NCBI GenBank assembly: GCA_905214905.1
Contig: CAJMNK010000001.1
Coordinates: forward strand, 25,149-89,148
DNA: 64,000 nt
DNA from: an uncultured bacterium
GTDB taxonomy: Bacteria; Actinomycetota; Coriobacteriia; Coriobacteriales; Coriobacteriaceae
Reading direction: 5' to 3'
Under the pieces are notes generated by a model that ran no database searches, had not been told where the DNA came from, and saw only the letters and a program-made list of their open reading frames with translations. The position numbers and the translations under genes were made by a program. Within the stretch, counting starts at the first letter, position 1; every line of letters begins with the position of its first letter. Below, piece after piece: positions 38,501-46,177 of this stretch.

Positions 38501-41500
38501 ATACGCTTGCCGCCGAGCGTGTGACGCTCGAAGCGCGCGTGGGCTCGACCGACGTCGCCGCCGCTGCCGCAGAGGTGACGGCTCGCAATTATGTGCGCTA
38601 TGTTCCGGGCGCTTCGGTCTGGAACTTTGATGTGACGTATCGTGGCGGTACGCAAAACCTGGTCAAGGACGGCAAGGACACCGGCAAGAGCCTGTGGACC
38701 TTCCATCATCTGCCACAAAAGAAGAACGCCTACTGGACCTTTGACATCACGCTCGAGGTGGGAAACGAAGAGGCCGCCGACACGCTCGACCTGTACGTGG
38801 ACTGCGTGGATGGCAAGACGGTGACGATTCCTCTGACTCAAAAGTCGCGCGAGGGCACCCGTGTGCGCTATGTGGCGGAGTATGTGGACGAGGGGTATCT
38901 CAAGCTGCTCGACGAGTCTAACAAGGCGAATGACTCGACCTATGTGAACTGCGGCAACTTTGAGCAGATCTTTATGCCGCAGACCTACCGCATCTCCAAT
39001 GCCCAGCTTATGACCATGCTGAGTTTTGACGCCAAAGCTTCGGCCAAAAAGCATTCCGCCGCGGCCGAGGAGCGCCAGCAGGAGTTCTCGAATGCCGTGC
39101 AGCAGTGGCACGAGTATATGATGGATAACTCGTTTAATGATGTCGACGAGGCCTTTAACGACGCGATTGACCAGATGGTCGCCGATGCGTTTGCTGAGGA
39201 AGAGAAGGACGGTAAAGAGGACGAAGCCAGCAAGGAGGGCGAAGCCCAAGGTGGAGCTGTCCGTAAGGCTCGTCGCGCCCCTGCTGCCAGCGACGGCGAG
39301 GGTGATGATGCTGGCAACGACGAGGCCGCGCAGTTTGCCGCCGAGCTTAAGGCTGCGGTTGGCGGCTCGTCGGCGCTGCTGACCAAGCAGGGCGACAGCT
39401 ATGGCGTCAACGTGGACAAGATGATCTTTGAGGACGCGTACTGCACCAGCGAGGATTGGTATCAGGAACTCGCAGCGGCCCAGGGCGCGAACGCTGCGGA
39501 TGCGGCCGCCATCAAGGAGCTCGTCGACCATGCATCGCGAGCGGAGTTTATTGCCCAGCAGGCCGAGGATCTGGTGGGCCAGTCGATGGGTATCGGCCAG
39601 CTCAGCCAATACGGAAGCTGGAATGACGCAACCGCTGCGGCGCTCAACAAGTGTGCGGGCATTAAGGCCAGCGAGTACAACGGCCAGTCGACGAGTGGGT
39701 TTAACGATTTGGGCCATGCGCTCGGCAGCTCGCTGAGCTACAAGGCGGCTGACGACGATACCGTCAAGGGCTTTAAAGTCGCCGCGCCCGATGGCGAGCA
39801 GACGGCCTATATCGAGTCGGAGTTTATCGAGAACTCCAATAACAACAAGAATCAGGCGCTTCTGTTTAACTCGATCGCCATGCAGTGCGACATTTTGGAC
39901 AACCTGTACGACAACTGGAATGTGGTCCATAGCCTCAATAACTCTACGATTCGCGGCTGGCTTATGGCTTGGAAGCGCAACGGCGACGTGAGCGCCCATA
40001 TGAAGCTCATCCGCACGATTCGCTCACTCAAGAGCTATAAGATCGAGTGCGAGATGTTCGGCCAGGTCTTTAAGACCGATGCGTGGAAGGCGGCCGGCCA
40101 GGCGTTTCCCGCGGCGACCCAGGGCATCGGAATCTTTACCGGCATTTACGGCGTGAACGATGCCAGCAAGAACTGGGAGAACGTGAACGTCCGTATGCAG
40201 AAGGTGAAGGGCGAGCGCGAGGGCTATGAGCTTCAGCATACGCGCTTGCTTGCCAAGCCCGAGAAGACCGAGGATGACTGGAAGTGCATTTACGCGCTGC
40301 GTGATGCCATGGAGAAGGCGCGTGCGTTTGAGGATCTGCTGTATCGCCAGCTCTGCCACGACAGCACCGATGTGGCGGTGGGCTCCATTATGACAATCGC
40401 CGGCGTGCTGACGGCCGGTTCGGCGGGTACTGTGGTGGGCGCTGCCTATGACGCGGCTTCGACCAGCGTAGGTTCGGAGCGCGCGATTAAGCTGACCAAT
40501 GCCGAATGCGCCTACGATGTTGCCTGCGAGCAGGTGGAGCGCGCGTGCCAGAATCGTATTACGGTCAACTGGGGCGAGCTGACCGATGCCGAGGTCTATA
40601 ACGCCAACAAGGACGGCTTGATCTCGGACGAGAAGATGCAGTCGATCTTTGAGGCGCGTTATCGCAATGTGGCTGCCAAGGCGGCGCCCGACCCTGCGGG
40701 CGTGGTGTACGAGGGGCTGCTGTCCAATACGGTTGAAGGCGCGACGGTTGAGCTGTGGAGCGCCGACGATGCGACCGGTACCAATGCAGTGCGTTGGGAT
40801 GCCGAGGAGTATGAACAGGACAATCCACTTGCAACGGGTGCGGACGGTGCGTACAACTGGAATACGCCGACCGGCTGGTATCAGGTGCGCGTGACCAAGG
40901 ACGGGTATGAGGAGGCGCGTTCGGCTTGGCTGCGCGTGCCGCCGATTCAGACTGAGGTGAACATTGGTTTGGTGTCGACGGCGGCGCCCGAGGTGGCTTC
41001 GGCCCATGCCTATACCGATTGCGTCGAGGTTGAGTTTGCGCAGTATATGGATGCGAGCGACGATGCCCTGGTCGCATTGTGCGCGCAGGGCTTGGGTGAC
41101 GTGACGTATACGTGGCTCGACAAGCAGGACGATCCCAATGGCAAGCCGCTGTCGCGCGTGCTGCGTATTCGCTATGCCGATGCGCGTGAGGCGGGCTCGA
41201 CGGTGGCGTTTGAGCTCGACGGTGCTCGCAACTACGCCGGTACGGCCATGTCGCGCTGGGCAAGCGGGGAGCTTGCCGTGGGCGTTCGTGCCGACAAGCT
41301 CAGGCTCAACGTGGAGCAGGCCGTGACCATGCTTGAGGGCAGTGACTTTGAGCTGGTGGCGCACGTGACCGATAAGGCGGGCAAGCCGTTTGCGGGCGCC
41401 AAGGTTAGTGTTGGGCTGGAGTCCTCGGCTATCTGCTCTGTTGATGCCACCCAGGCCGTGACGGGCGAGGACGGCGCGGCGACGTTTGCGCTGCATGGTG

Positions 41501-42195
41501 CTCTGCCTGGCTTGACGACGTTGACGGCGACGGTGGACGGCACGGCGCTGTCCAAGCAGGTCGACGTTCGCGTGTCTGCCGAGGCAGTGCGACCGGCGCG
41601 ACCGGTGGCGACGATTGGTGCGACGACGTTTGGTGCATGGTCGCCCAAGGAGAACTACATTACGGTGCCCAAGGGCACGAAGCTGGAGCTTTCGGCCGAG
41701 GATGGCACGACGATTTGGTACACCACCAACGACACCTGCCCCTGCCGTGACGAAGGCCGCGTAAAGTACACCGAGCCTATTGCGCTCGATAGCAATATGT
41801 ATGTGCGCATTGCGGCACAGCGCCCTGGCATGTCGTACAGCGAGTATTCCGAGCGTCTGAACATTACGATTACGGTGACCGATGAGGCGGCACCTGAGCC
41901 CAAGCCGGAGCCCGGGCCCAAGCCGGAACCCAAGCCGACGCCTGGCAGCGGTGAGCAGGGTGGCGGTGCGGATGGCTCTGGCGGTACCGGGGTTCCTGCG
42001 GGTGGTTCGACTTCGACGACGACAACGGTGACGACGGACAAGTCCAAGGGTAAGGGCGAGAACGGCAAGAAGTCCGGCGGCACGGAGCTTGCCAGCACGG
42101 GTGACTCCGCCGCGATGACGGTCGCCGCCCTGGGTATCGCCGGCGCAACTGTCGCCGCTGCCGGCATTGCCGCGACCAAGCGTCGCAAGCGCTAG
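35560..42195 (+). CDS. Giant cell-wall-anchored surface protein with leucine-rich repeats
   Basis: The 2211-residue protein has a signal peptide (LTIAAVTLTMVTGSLPVGAFA, to about residue 34), an Asp/Ala-rich stalk, BspA-type leucine-rich repeats (about 205-400: IKEIALPDSVEELKSYAF, VERIERNAFDGCSFVSSVTI), a series of beta-rich segments, a long helical centre (about 1140-1700) with an acidic low-complexity stretch at 1211-1258, carboxypeptidase-like and Ig-like segments, a chitobiase-C-like domain (about 2014-2104: PVATIGATTFGAWSPKENYI, TIWYTTNDTCP), a Pro/Lys-rich region and the sorting signal LASTG (2177-2181). The tail DNA is nearly identical to that of the preceding surface gene. AAAGGAA precedes ATG 35560. 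A role in adhesion or host interaction is inference. Confidence 0.87.
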   Translation: MRWTTVRALCRRLTIAAVTLTMVTGSLPVGAFAEVFTTDSTFVQTDVEQVDAADPADAAPDADAANAADPASDAGAADPTVPDTGDTPTPPASEIASAAGLTGAGQTESTPAGTLATDLVEGKELAEQQKQEETSGTEATWNEELELWATSKGATGVKDEYDDGYVAGEQTPAQYYFSIDSLTNEISIEYGDAGITTLEVPSTIDDKNVVSLTGMGSAVLTSITFAPNSHVRSVGGLGGSSIKEIALPDSVEELKSYAFYKSKTLQTVTWPNNAAFTTIPEQAFKECEQLDDNVVATLPPSVKTIDYLAFAYCGVPQFYVSDTTVLTFTQINVPGTVERIERNAFDGCSFVSSVTIGDGVKYIGAHAFASLDPAIAGKEIVLPKSVEMIEWGAFENTRYGNETNHNAVALRVMNPDLQFGEAGYSGDYNERVTIDGVTYAIPFSEGQTIYAYATDSAGNPSMVKKLADAVADRKDSVDSSKPAYTFEWMGEAAQVTGKLPQSATATLVQAGQSTPLAVGDDGSFTADALSKTAATLRISLSGYYDMVLARPGDQMTSTWNIGEIKAEDFTKIPASRAIELNVAYLEPVAGQDKTERIELDSLNNIDLTVKSGGKTLKPAKGDKENDFRIQGTALVVSQAIADADQDLEITLEPKDSLKLGGATATVKPSAGKVDIDLKPWGTATVTTKGDYQGANRVLVFRTSDGKLVADGVTYLMGYEDDGTAPIMKAETPRLKAGSYTILAFNKTSYDIQATSYSTFSRLGLTVGKHIAQKQVKIEDGKQLDVTLDVPTFDVETYRAERGLTAGSVIADSSAVVGVETELRIHYELKDSQAAKIEIPLAKDAVEDVSAGAREAGASSDAMWAGTTWEGDNLVLDMKKSAGADVFVRFKPKAAGIYAISPLITLGEVTLPLGSTTLEISGSRIEVDSTDVHSLLGNVAYVYAAPGKSVQLTVGAGASAAKYTGKTNKLGRAKIEYDLPQDTLAAERVTLEARVGSTDVAAAAAEVTARNYVRYVPGASVWNFDVTYRGGTQNLVKDGKDTGKSLWTFHHLPQKKNAYWTFDITLEVGNEEAADTLDLYVDCVDGKTVTIPLTQKSREGTRVRYVAEYVDEGYLKLLDESNKANDSTYVNCGNFEQIFMPQTYRISNAQLMTMLSFDAKASAKKHSAAAEERQQEFSNAVQQWHEYMMDNSFNDVDEAFNDAIDQMVADAFAEEEKDGKEDEASKEGEAQGGAVRKARRAPAASDGEGDDAGNDEAAQFAAELKAAVGGSSALLTKQGDSYGVNVDKMIFEDAYCTSEDWYQELAAAQGANAADAAAIKELVDHASRAEFIAQQAEDLVGQSMGIGQLSQYGSWNDATAAALNKCAGIKASEYNGQSTSGFNDLGHALGSSLSYKAADDDTVKGFKVAAPDGEQTAYIESEFIENSNNNKNQALLFNSIAMQCDILDNLYDNWNVVHSLNNSTIRGWLMAWKRNGDVSAHMKLIRTIRSLKSYKIECEMFGQVFKTDAWKAAGQAFPAATQGIGIFTGIYGVNDASKNWENVNVRMQKVKGEREGYELQHTRLLAKPEKTEDDWKCIYALRDAMEKARAFEDLLYRQLCHDSTDVAVGSIMTIAGVLTAGSAGTVVGAAYDAASTSVGSERAIKLTNAECAYDVACEQVERACQNRITVNWGELTDAEVYNANKDGLISDEKMQSIFEARYRNVAAKAAPDPAGVVYEGLLSNTVEGATVELWSADDATGTNAVRWDAEEYEQDNPLATGADGAYNWNTPTGWYQVRVTKDGYEEARSAWLRVPPIQTEVNIGLVSTAAPEVASAHAYTDCVEVEFAQYMDASDDALVALCAQGLGDVTYTWLDKQDDPNGKPLSRVLRIRYADAREAGSTVAFELDGARNYAGTAMSRWASGELAVGVRADKLRLNVEQAVTMLEGSDFELVAHVTDKAGKPFAGAKVSVGLESSAICSVDATQAVTGEDGAATFALHGALPGLTTLTATVDGTALSKQVDVRVSAEAVRPARPVATIGATTFGAWSPKENYITVPKGTKLELSAEDGTTIWYTTNDTCPCRDEGRVKYTEPIALDSNMYVRIAAQRPGMSYSEYSERLNITITVTDEAAPEPKPEPGPKPEPKPTPGSGEQGGGADGSGGTGVPAGGSTSTTTTVTTDKSKGKGENGKKSGGTELASTGDSAAMTVAALGIAGATVAAAGIAATKRRKR

Positions 42196-42232
42196 GTTTT
42201 GGCGGCGGCGCCCATCCTCGGCTTTCGCAAAA

Positions 42233-42448
42233 CCTCAACCTGTAACACCAGGCCAGTAAAAATGGCTCTAGGTGTTACAGATTTAGATGAACGGTCCGGC
42301 CGTCAGCCTAATGTCTCGATTTGTAACACCAAGCGGGACATTTGGCCTCTAACTGTTACAGATTGAGATAAAGCGGAGGCGGCTGGCGCAATATCTCGAT
42401 CTGTAACAACTACGATGCTCAACGGACTCCAGCTGTTACAGATTGAGA
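42233..42448. repeat. Hairpin array B: three 55-bp units
   Basis: Units at 42233-42287, 42314-42368 and 42394-42448, same arms and length as array A; gaps of 26 and 25 nt. The loops of units 1 and 2 resemble those of array A (for example both second loops start CCAAGCGGG), so A and B derive from a common block; unit 3 is extra. Confidence 0.9.
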
Positions 42449-42470
42449 CAAAACGACCGGGCAAGTCCCA

Positions 42471-42506
42471 AACCACCACAAAGGTGTCTGCCCCATCGTG
42501 GTGGTT
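42471..42506. repeat. CCACCAC-type hairpin after array B
   Basis: AACCACCAC and GTGGTGGTT, around AAAGGTGTCTGCCCCATC. This is the counterpart of the element at 35418, again directly after the array. Confidence 0.6.
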
Positions 42507-42520
42507 GGGGTGGTCGGCAT

Positions 42521-42560
42521 AGAAAAAGTCCCCGCCGGGCGTGTGCTCGACGGGGACTTT
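42521..42560 (-). terminator. Intrinsic terminator of the nfnAB-like operon
   Basis: AAAGTCCCCG (42525-42534) and CGGGGACTTT (42551-42560) form a perfect stem; on the minus strand it ends in a T-run. Confidence 0.85.
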
Positions 42561-42588
42561 GCCGTTTGATGGCTAGCGCTGTGGGTGA

Positions 42589-43998
42589 TTACTCGCCCAG
42601 CAGGCTCTTGGTGATGGAAGCGGCGGCCTTCTTGCCGGCGCCCATCGCCAGAATGACCGTAGCGGCACCGGTGACGATGTCGCCGCCGGCCCAGATACGG
42701 GGATCGGTGGTCTGGCCGGTCTCCTCGTCGGCGACGATGTAGCCCCACTTGTTGAGCTCCATCTTGCCGCCGATCTTGGCAGCGAAGGGGTTGGCGTTGG
42801 TGCCGATAGCCGAGATCGCGACGTCGCAGGGGATCTCCTCGATGGCGCCTTCGATGGGCACCGGGCGACGACGGCCGGACTCGTCGGGCTCGCCGAGCTC
42901 CATCTTCTGGACCTTGACGGCGCACACGGAGCCGTCCTCGCCAGCGACAAACTCGAGCGGGGAGACGAGCGGCAGAACCTCGACGCCCTCGGCCTTAGCA
43001 TGGTGCAGCTCGGCGCGACGGCAGGGCATCTCGTCCTCGGTACGACGGTAGGCGATGATGGCATGCTCGGCACCCAGGCGCTTGGCGGTACGGACGGCGT
43101 CCATAGCCACGTTGCCGCCACCAAAGACGACGACGTTCTTGCCGTGCTTGGTGGGGGTGTCGTACTCGGGGAACTTGTTGGCCTTCATCAGGTTCACGCG
43201 GGTGAGGTACTCGTTAGCGAAGAAGACGTTGGGCAGGTTCTCGCCGGGGACGTTGAGGAACTTGGGCAGGCCGGCGCCGGTTGCCACGTAGATGGCGTCG
43301 AAGCCCTGCTCGAACAGCTCCTCGGCCGTGGCCATGTTGCCCACGACGGAGTTGTACTCAAACTTGACGCCCATGTCCTCCAGGCCGTCGATCTCGCGCT
43401 TGACGACTGCCTTGGGCAGACGGAACTCGGGGATGCCGTAGACCAGCACGCCGCCGCCGGTGAAGAATGCCTCGAAGACGGTGACGTCAAAGCCGTTGCG
43501 GGCGAGCTCGCCGGCGCAGGTGATGCCGGACGGGCCGGAGCCGACGACGGCGACCTTCTTGCCGTTCTTGGGGGCCATCTTGGGCGTGGAGGCGAGCTCG
43601 GGGCGGTCACCCAGGAAGCGCTCGAGCTGGCCGATGGCCACGGGCTCGGACTTCTTGCCGCGGATGCACTTGCCCTCGCACTGGTTCTCCTGCGGGCAGA
43701 CGCGGCCGCAGATGGCGGGAAGCATGGAGTCCTCGCGGATGGTATCGAGGGCGCCGCCGAAGTCCTTCGCGCGGATCTGCTCGATAAAGCGGGGGATGTT
43801 GATGTTGACGGGGCAGCCCTCAACACAGAACGGCTTCTTGCAGTTGAGGCAGCGCTCGGCCTCGGCCAGCGCCATCTCCTCGGTGAAGCCCTTGTCGACG
43901 GGGCGGAAGTCGCAGGCGCGCTCGGCAGCCGGCTCCTCGTTATCGGGGGTGCGGGGCGACTTCATATCGGCAACGAAACGACCGTTAACTAGTGGCAT
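42589..43998 (-). CDS. NfnB-type NADPH oxidoreductase (glutamate synthase small subunit family)
   Basis: The 469-residue flavoprotein has N-terminal Fe-S cysteine clusters (CLNCKKPFCVEGCPVNI and ICGRVCPQENQCEGKC), an FAD-binding motif VAVVGSGPSGITCAGELA and an NADPH-binding GGGNVAMDAVRTAKRLGA, ending in GGDIVTGAATVILAMGAG. The family includes GltD and the large subunit of the electron-bifurcating NADH-dependent ferredoxin:NADP oxidoreductase (Nfn). The adjacent partner (10-bp overlap) is the matching small subunit, so NfnB rather than GltD is the better reading; no large glutamate synthase subunit is nearby. Confidence 0.9.
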   Translation of the reverse strand: MPLVNGRFVADMKSPRTPDNEEPAAERACDFRPVDKGFTEEMALAEAERCLNCKKPFCVEGCPVNINIPRFIEQIRAKDFGGALDTIREDSMLPAICGRVCPQENQCEGKCIRGKKSEPVAIGQLERFLGDRPELASTPKMAPKNGKKVAVVGSGPSGITCAGELARNGFDVTVFEAFFTGGGVLVYGIPEFRLPKAVVKREIDGLEDMGVKFEYNSVVGNMATAEELFEQGFDAIYVATGAGLPKFLNVPGENLPNVFFANEYLTRVNLMKANKFPEYDTPTKHGKNVVVFGGGNVAMDAVRTAKRLGAEHAIIAYRRTEDEMPCRRAELHHAKAEGVEVLPLVSPLEFVAGEDGSVCAVKVQKMELGEPDESGRRRPVPIEGAIEEIPCDVAISAIGTNANPFAAKIGGKMELNKWGYIVADEETGQTTDPRIWAGGDIVTGAATVILAMGAGKKAAASITKSLLGE

Positions 43999-44828
43999 GC
44001 GCAGCTCTTTTCCTCATAGGCCTTGAGGGACTCGCCCTCTTCGGAACGGTAAGCGGCCTGGCGGGCACGAAGGTCATCCCAGTCGACCAGGGTGGCATCG
44101 AAGTCGGGGCCGTCGACGCAAGCGAACTTGGTCACGCCGCCCACCTCGACGCGGCAGCAGCCGCACATGCCGGTGCCGTCAACCATGATGGGGTTGAGCG
44201 ACGCGGTGATGGGGGTGTCGTACTTCTGGGCGGTGAGGGTCGAGAACTTCATCATCGGAACGGGGCCGACGCAGAAGACCTGGCTCACGGCCTTGTCCTG
44301 CAGCAGGCGCTCCAGCGGAGCGGTGACAACGCCCTGCTCGCCGTAGGAGCCGTCGTCGGTGGTGATGTGGATGTGGTCCTCGTCGAGGAGCTCGCGGAAC
44401 TGGTCCTCCATGAGCAGGAGGTCCTTGGTGCGGGCGCCCATGATGGCGTGCACCTCGTGACCGGTCTCGACCAGGTGCTTGGCGACCGGGAAGGCAATTG
44501 CCAGGCCGACGCCGCCGCCAATGACGGCGCAGGGGCCCTCGGCCATCTCGGTGGGAACGCCCAGCGGGCCCACGACGTCGCGCAGCGACTCGCCGGCCTC
44601 GTAGGTGGAAAGCATCTCGGTGGTCTTGCCGATCACCATGAAGATGAACTCGACCCAGCCCTCGTCACCGTTCCAGCCGGCCAGGGTAAACGGGACACGC
44701 TCGCCCGTCTCGTTGGCGCGAACCATGAGGAACTGTCCAGCGTGCGCATGTTTGGCGATTGCGGGCGCCTCGATGCGGAACTTGAACACCTTCTCCGAGA
44801 ACTGCGTCTTCTCCAGGATCTTATACAT
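43989..44828 (-). CDS. NfnA-type sulfide/dihydroorotate dehydrogenase-like FAD/NAD-binding subunit
   Basis: The 279-residue protein has a ferredoxin-reductase fold: FAD-binding VPFTLAGW, a nucleotide-binding AVIGGGVGLAIAFPVAKHL and a C-terminal [2Fe-2S] site (DGTGMCGCCRVEVGG with FACVDGPDFDA). It lies upstream of and overlaps the NfnB gene; together they would couple NADH and reduced ferredoxin to NADP reduction in this anaerobe. GAGAGGGG precedes ATG 44828. Confidence 0.9.
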   Translation of the reverse strand: MYKILEKTQFSEKVFKFRIEAPAIAKHAHAGQFLMVRANETGERVPFTLAGWNGDEGWVEFIFMVIGKTTEMLSTYEAGESLRDVVGPLGVPTEMAEGPCAVIGGGVGLAIAFPVAKHLVETGHEVHAIMGARTKDLLLMEDQFRELLDEDHIHITTDDGSYGEQGVVTAPLERLLQDKAVSQVFCVGPVPMMKFSTLTAQKYDTPITASLNPIMVDGTGMCGCCRVEVGGVTKFACVDGPDFDATLVDWDDLRARQAAYRSEEGESLKAYEEKSCACH

Positions 44829-44995
44829 AGAACCCCTCTCTTGTTAGGGCCGCCGAACCGTGCCTCCACGGAAATGGACGGTAGCCCGAGTAAAACCGTA
44901 CGCGCACAGGCGTTGTGCAGACATACGGTGCAAATTATACCCTCATGGACATGCTGTTTACGTGTGTCTTCGGCGGTTGGGAAAAGGGTTTATCC

Positions 44996-45038
44996 CGACC
45001 TACCAAAAAGGGACAGGTTTATTTTGGTCGGTTTTATC
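44996..45038. repeat. GGGACAG-type hairpin element
   Basis: GACCTACCAAAA, then GGGACAGG, then TTTTGGTCGG. The internal stretch GGGACAGGTTTATTTTGGT is the same as in the element after purF (22810-22828). Confidence 0.55.
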
Positions 45039-45050
45039 AGGCAAAACGGC

Positions 45051-45092
45051 AAAGGGGGCCGGCCTCGCGCATCGGTGGGGCCGGCCCCCTTT
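45051..45092. terminator. Strong GC-rich hairpin, probable pth terminator
   Basis: AAAGGGGGCCGGCC at 45051-45064 and its exact complement at 45079-45092 form a 14-bp stem. The A/T ends make it usable in both directions. Confidence 0.7.
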
Positions 45093-45159
45093 GGGGCGCT
45101 GCATATGTATGGCGGCGCAGGACTTATTGCGATGCGGCCGCGGCGGCGTTTTCGCATAT

Positions 45160-45198
45160 AAAACCTGCCAAAATTAACATCCCTAAATGGTAGGTTTT
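45160..45198. repeat. Hairpin element at the pth 3' end
   Basis: AAAACCTGCCA and TGGTAGGTTTT arms, the same arms as at 22796-22836. The right arm includes the pth stop codon. Confidence 0.6.
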
Positions 45199-45826
45199 AG
45201 TGCTTGCCGTTGGCGGAAGCGGCACCGTTTACGTGATCGCGGGCGTAGATTACGCCGTGGACGATGGCCAAACCGGCGGCATCTGCGGCGCGGGTGCAGG
45301 TGTCCTGGAAGCCCTCGGCCTCGCGGGCGCGCAGCTGCTTAAGCACATAGTCTGCGACGGCCATCTTGCCGGGAGGGTTGCCGATGCCGGTGCGGATGCG
45401 GCTGAAGTCGCGGCTGCCCATCTTGTCGATGATGGAACGCAGGCCGTTGTGGCCAGCATGGCCGCCGCCCACCTTAACACGCACGTCGCCGGCGGGAATA
45501 TCGAGCTCGTCGTGGATTACGAGCAGCTCCTCGGCCTTGATCTTGTACTCGCGGCAGAGCTTGGAGATGGGGCCGCCCGAGGTGTTCATGAATGACTGCG
45601 GCTTGACCAGCACAATCTGGCGTTTGCCGCCCTCTTCCTCGGCATCGTTGATATTGATGAGCGCGACCTCGGCACCGGCCTGATTTTTCCAATACGTGAC
45701 ACCGGCCTGACGGGCCAGCTCGTCGATTGCCTTAAAGCCGGCGTTGTGGCGGGTCTCGGCATATTCCTCGCCCGGGTTGCCAAGCCCGGCAACCATGCGA
45801 ATCTTAAGCGGCTGTGCAGCTGCCAT
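45197..45826 (-). CDS. pth: Peptidyl-tRNA hydrolase
   Basis: The 209-residue enzyme recycles peptidyl-tRNA. Signature elements are MVAGLGNPGEEYAETRHNAGFKAID with the catalytic His, LVKPQSFMNTSGGPI, HDELDIPAGDVRVKVGGGHAGHNGL and RTGIGNPPGKM. ATG 45826 is preferred over 45832 because the ribosome site AAAGGA would abut the latter. It is monocistronic. Confidence 0.95.
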   Translation of the reverse strand: MAAAQPLKIRMVAGLGNPGEEYAETRHNAGFKAIDELARQAGVTYWKNQAGAEVALININDAEEEGGKRQIVLVKPQSFMNTSGGPISKLCREYKIKAEELLVIHDELDIPAGDVRVKVGGGHAGHNGLRSIIDKMGSRDFSRIRTGIGNPPGKMAVADYVLKQLRAREAEGFQDTCTRAADAAGLAIVHGVIYARDHVNGAASANGKH

Positions 45827-45940
45827 GTTCATCCTTTCGTTGATTTGTCGCCTGCTATGGTGAGCGACCCTGTTGCCGCTGTCAAATGGAGGGCAATTGA
45901 GGTGAGTTGAGGGCGTTTGAGCGGTTGCAGGAAACCGGGG

Positions 45941-46144
45941 TGGACAGTTAGTTCAGATTTGTATAAAGCAAGAGGCTCTCGGCTGCCAAAATCGGAGACA
46001 TGGAGCCGTTTCGGTGCTTTGGGGCGCACGTTTTGCGCTATTTCGAAGCCATTCGAGCCTTTAAATGAGGTGATTGGCCCCGAGATGGCAGCAAAGCGCC
46101 TTGAAATAAGCCGTCTGTTTATACAAATCTGAACTAACTGTCCA
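45941..46144. mobile_element. 204-bp MITE-like element, copy 1
   Basis: Perfect 27-bp terminal inverted repeats (45941-45967, TGGACAGTTAGTTCAGATTT..., and 46118-46144) bound a 204-bp non-coding element. A second element of exactly the same length and closely similar ends lies at 47470-47673. No target-site duplication is obvious and no transposase is in the window. Confidence 0.85.
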
Positions 46145-46177
46145 GCCTTGCTCGGCGATGTTGTCGAGATACGCTTT

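Larger units (their letters stand above)
44829..45196. other. 368-bp intergenic region between nfnA-like and pth
   Basis: It carries no gene. It holds a GGGACAG-type element (44996-45038, CCGACC/GGTCGG arms), a GC-rich terminator-like hairpin (45051-45092) and another element (45160-45198) that overlaps the pth stop. The nfnA promoter should lie near 44830-44960 but is not clear. Confidence 0.6.

Noticed and set aside
37843..39999. 718-codon minus-strand frame opposite the giant surface protein
   Set aside because: Antisense shadow without recognisable domain; the plus-strand frame has a signal peptide and continuous domains.
42589..43998. Glutamate synthase small subunit (gltD)
   Set aside because: Family is right but there is no gltB; the overlapping NfnA-type partner favours the transhydrogenase.
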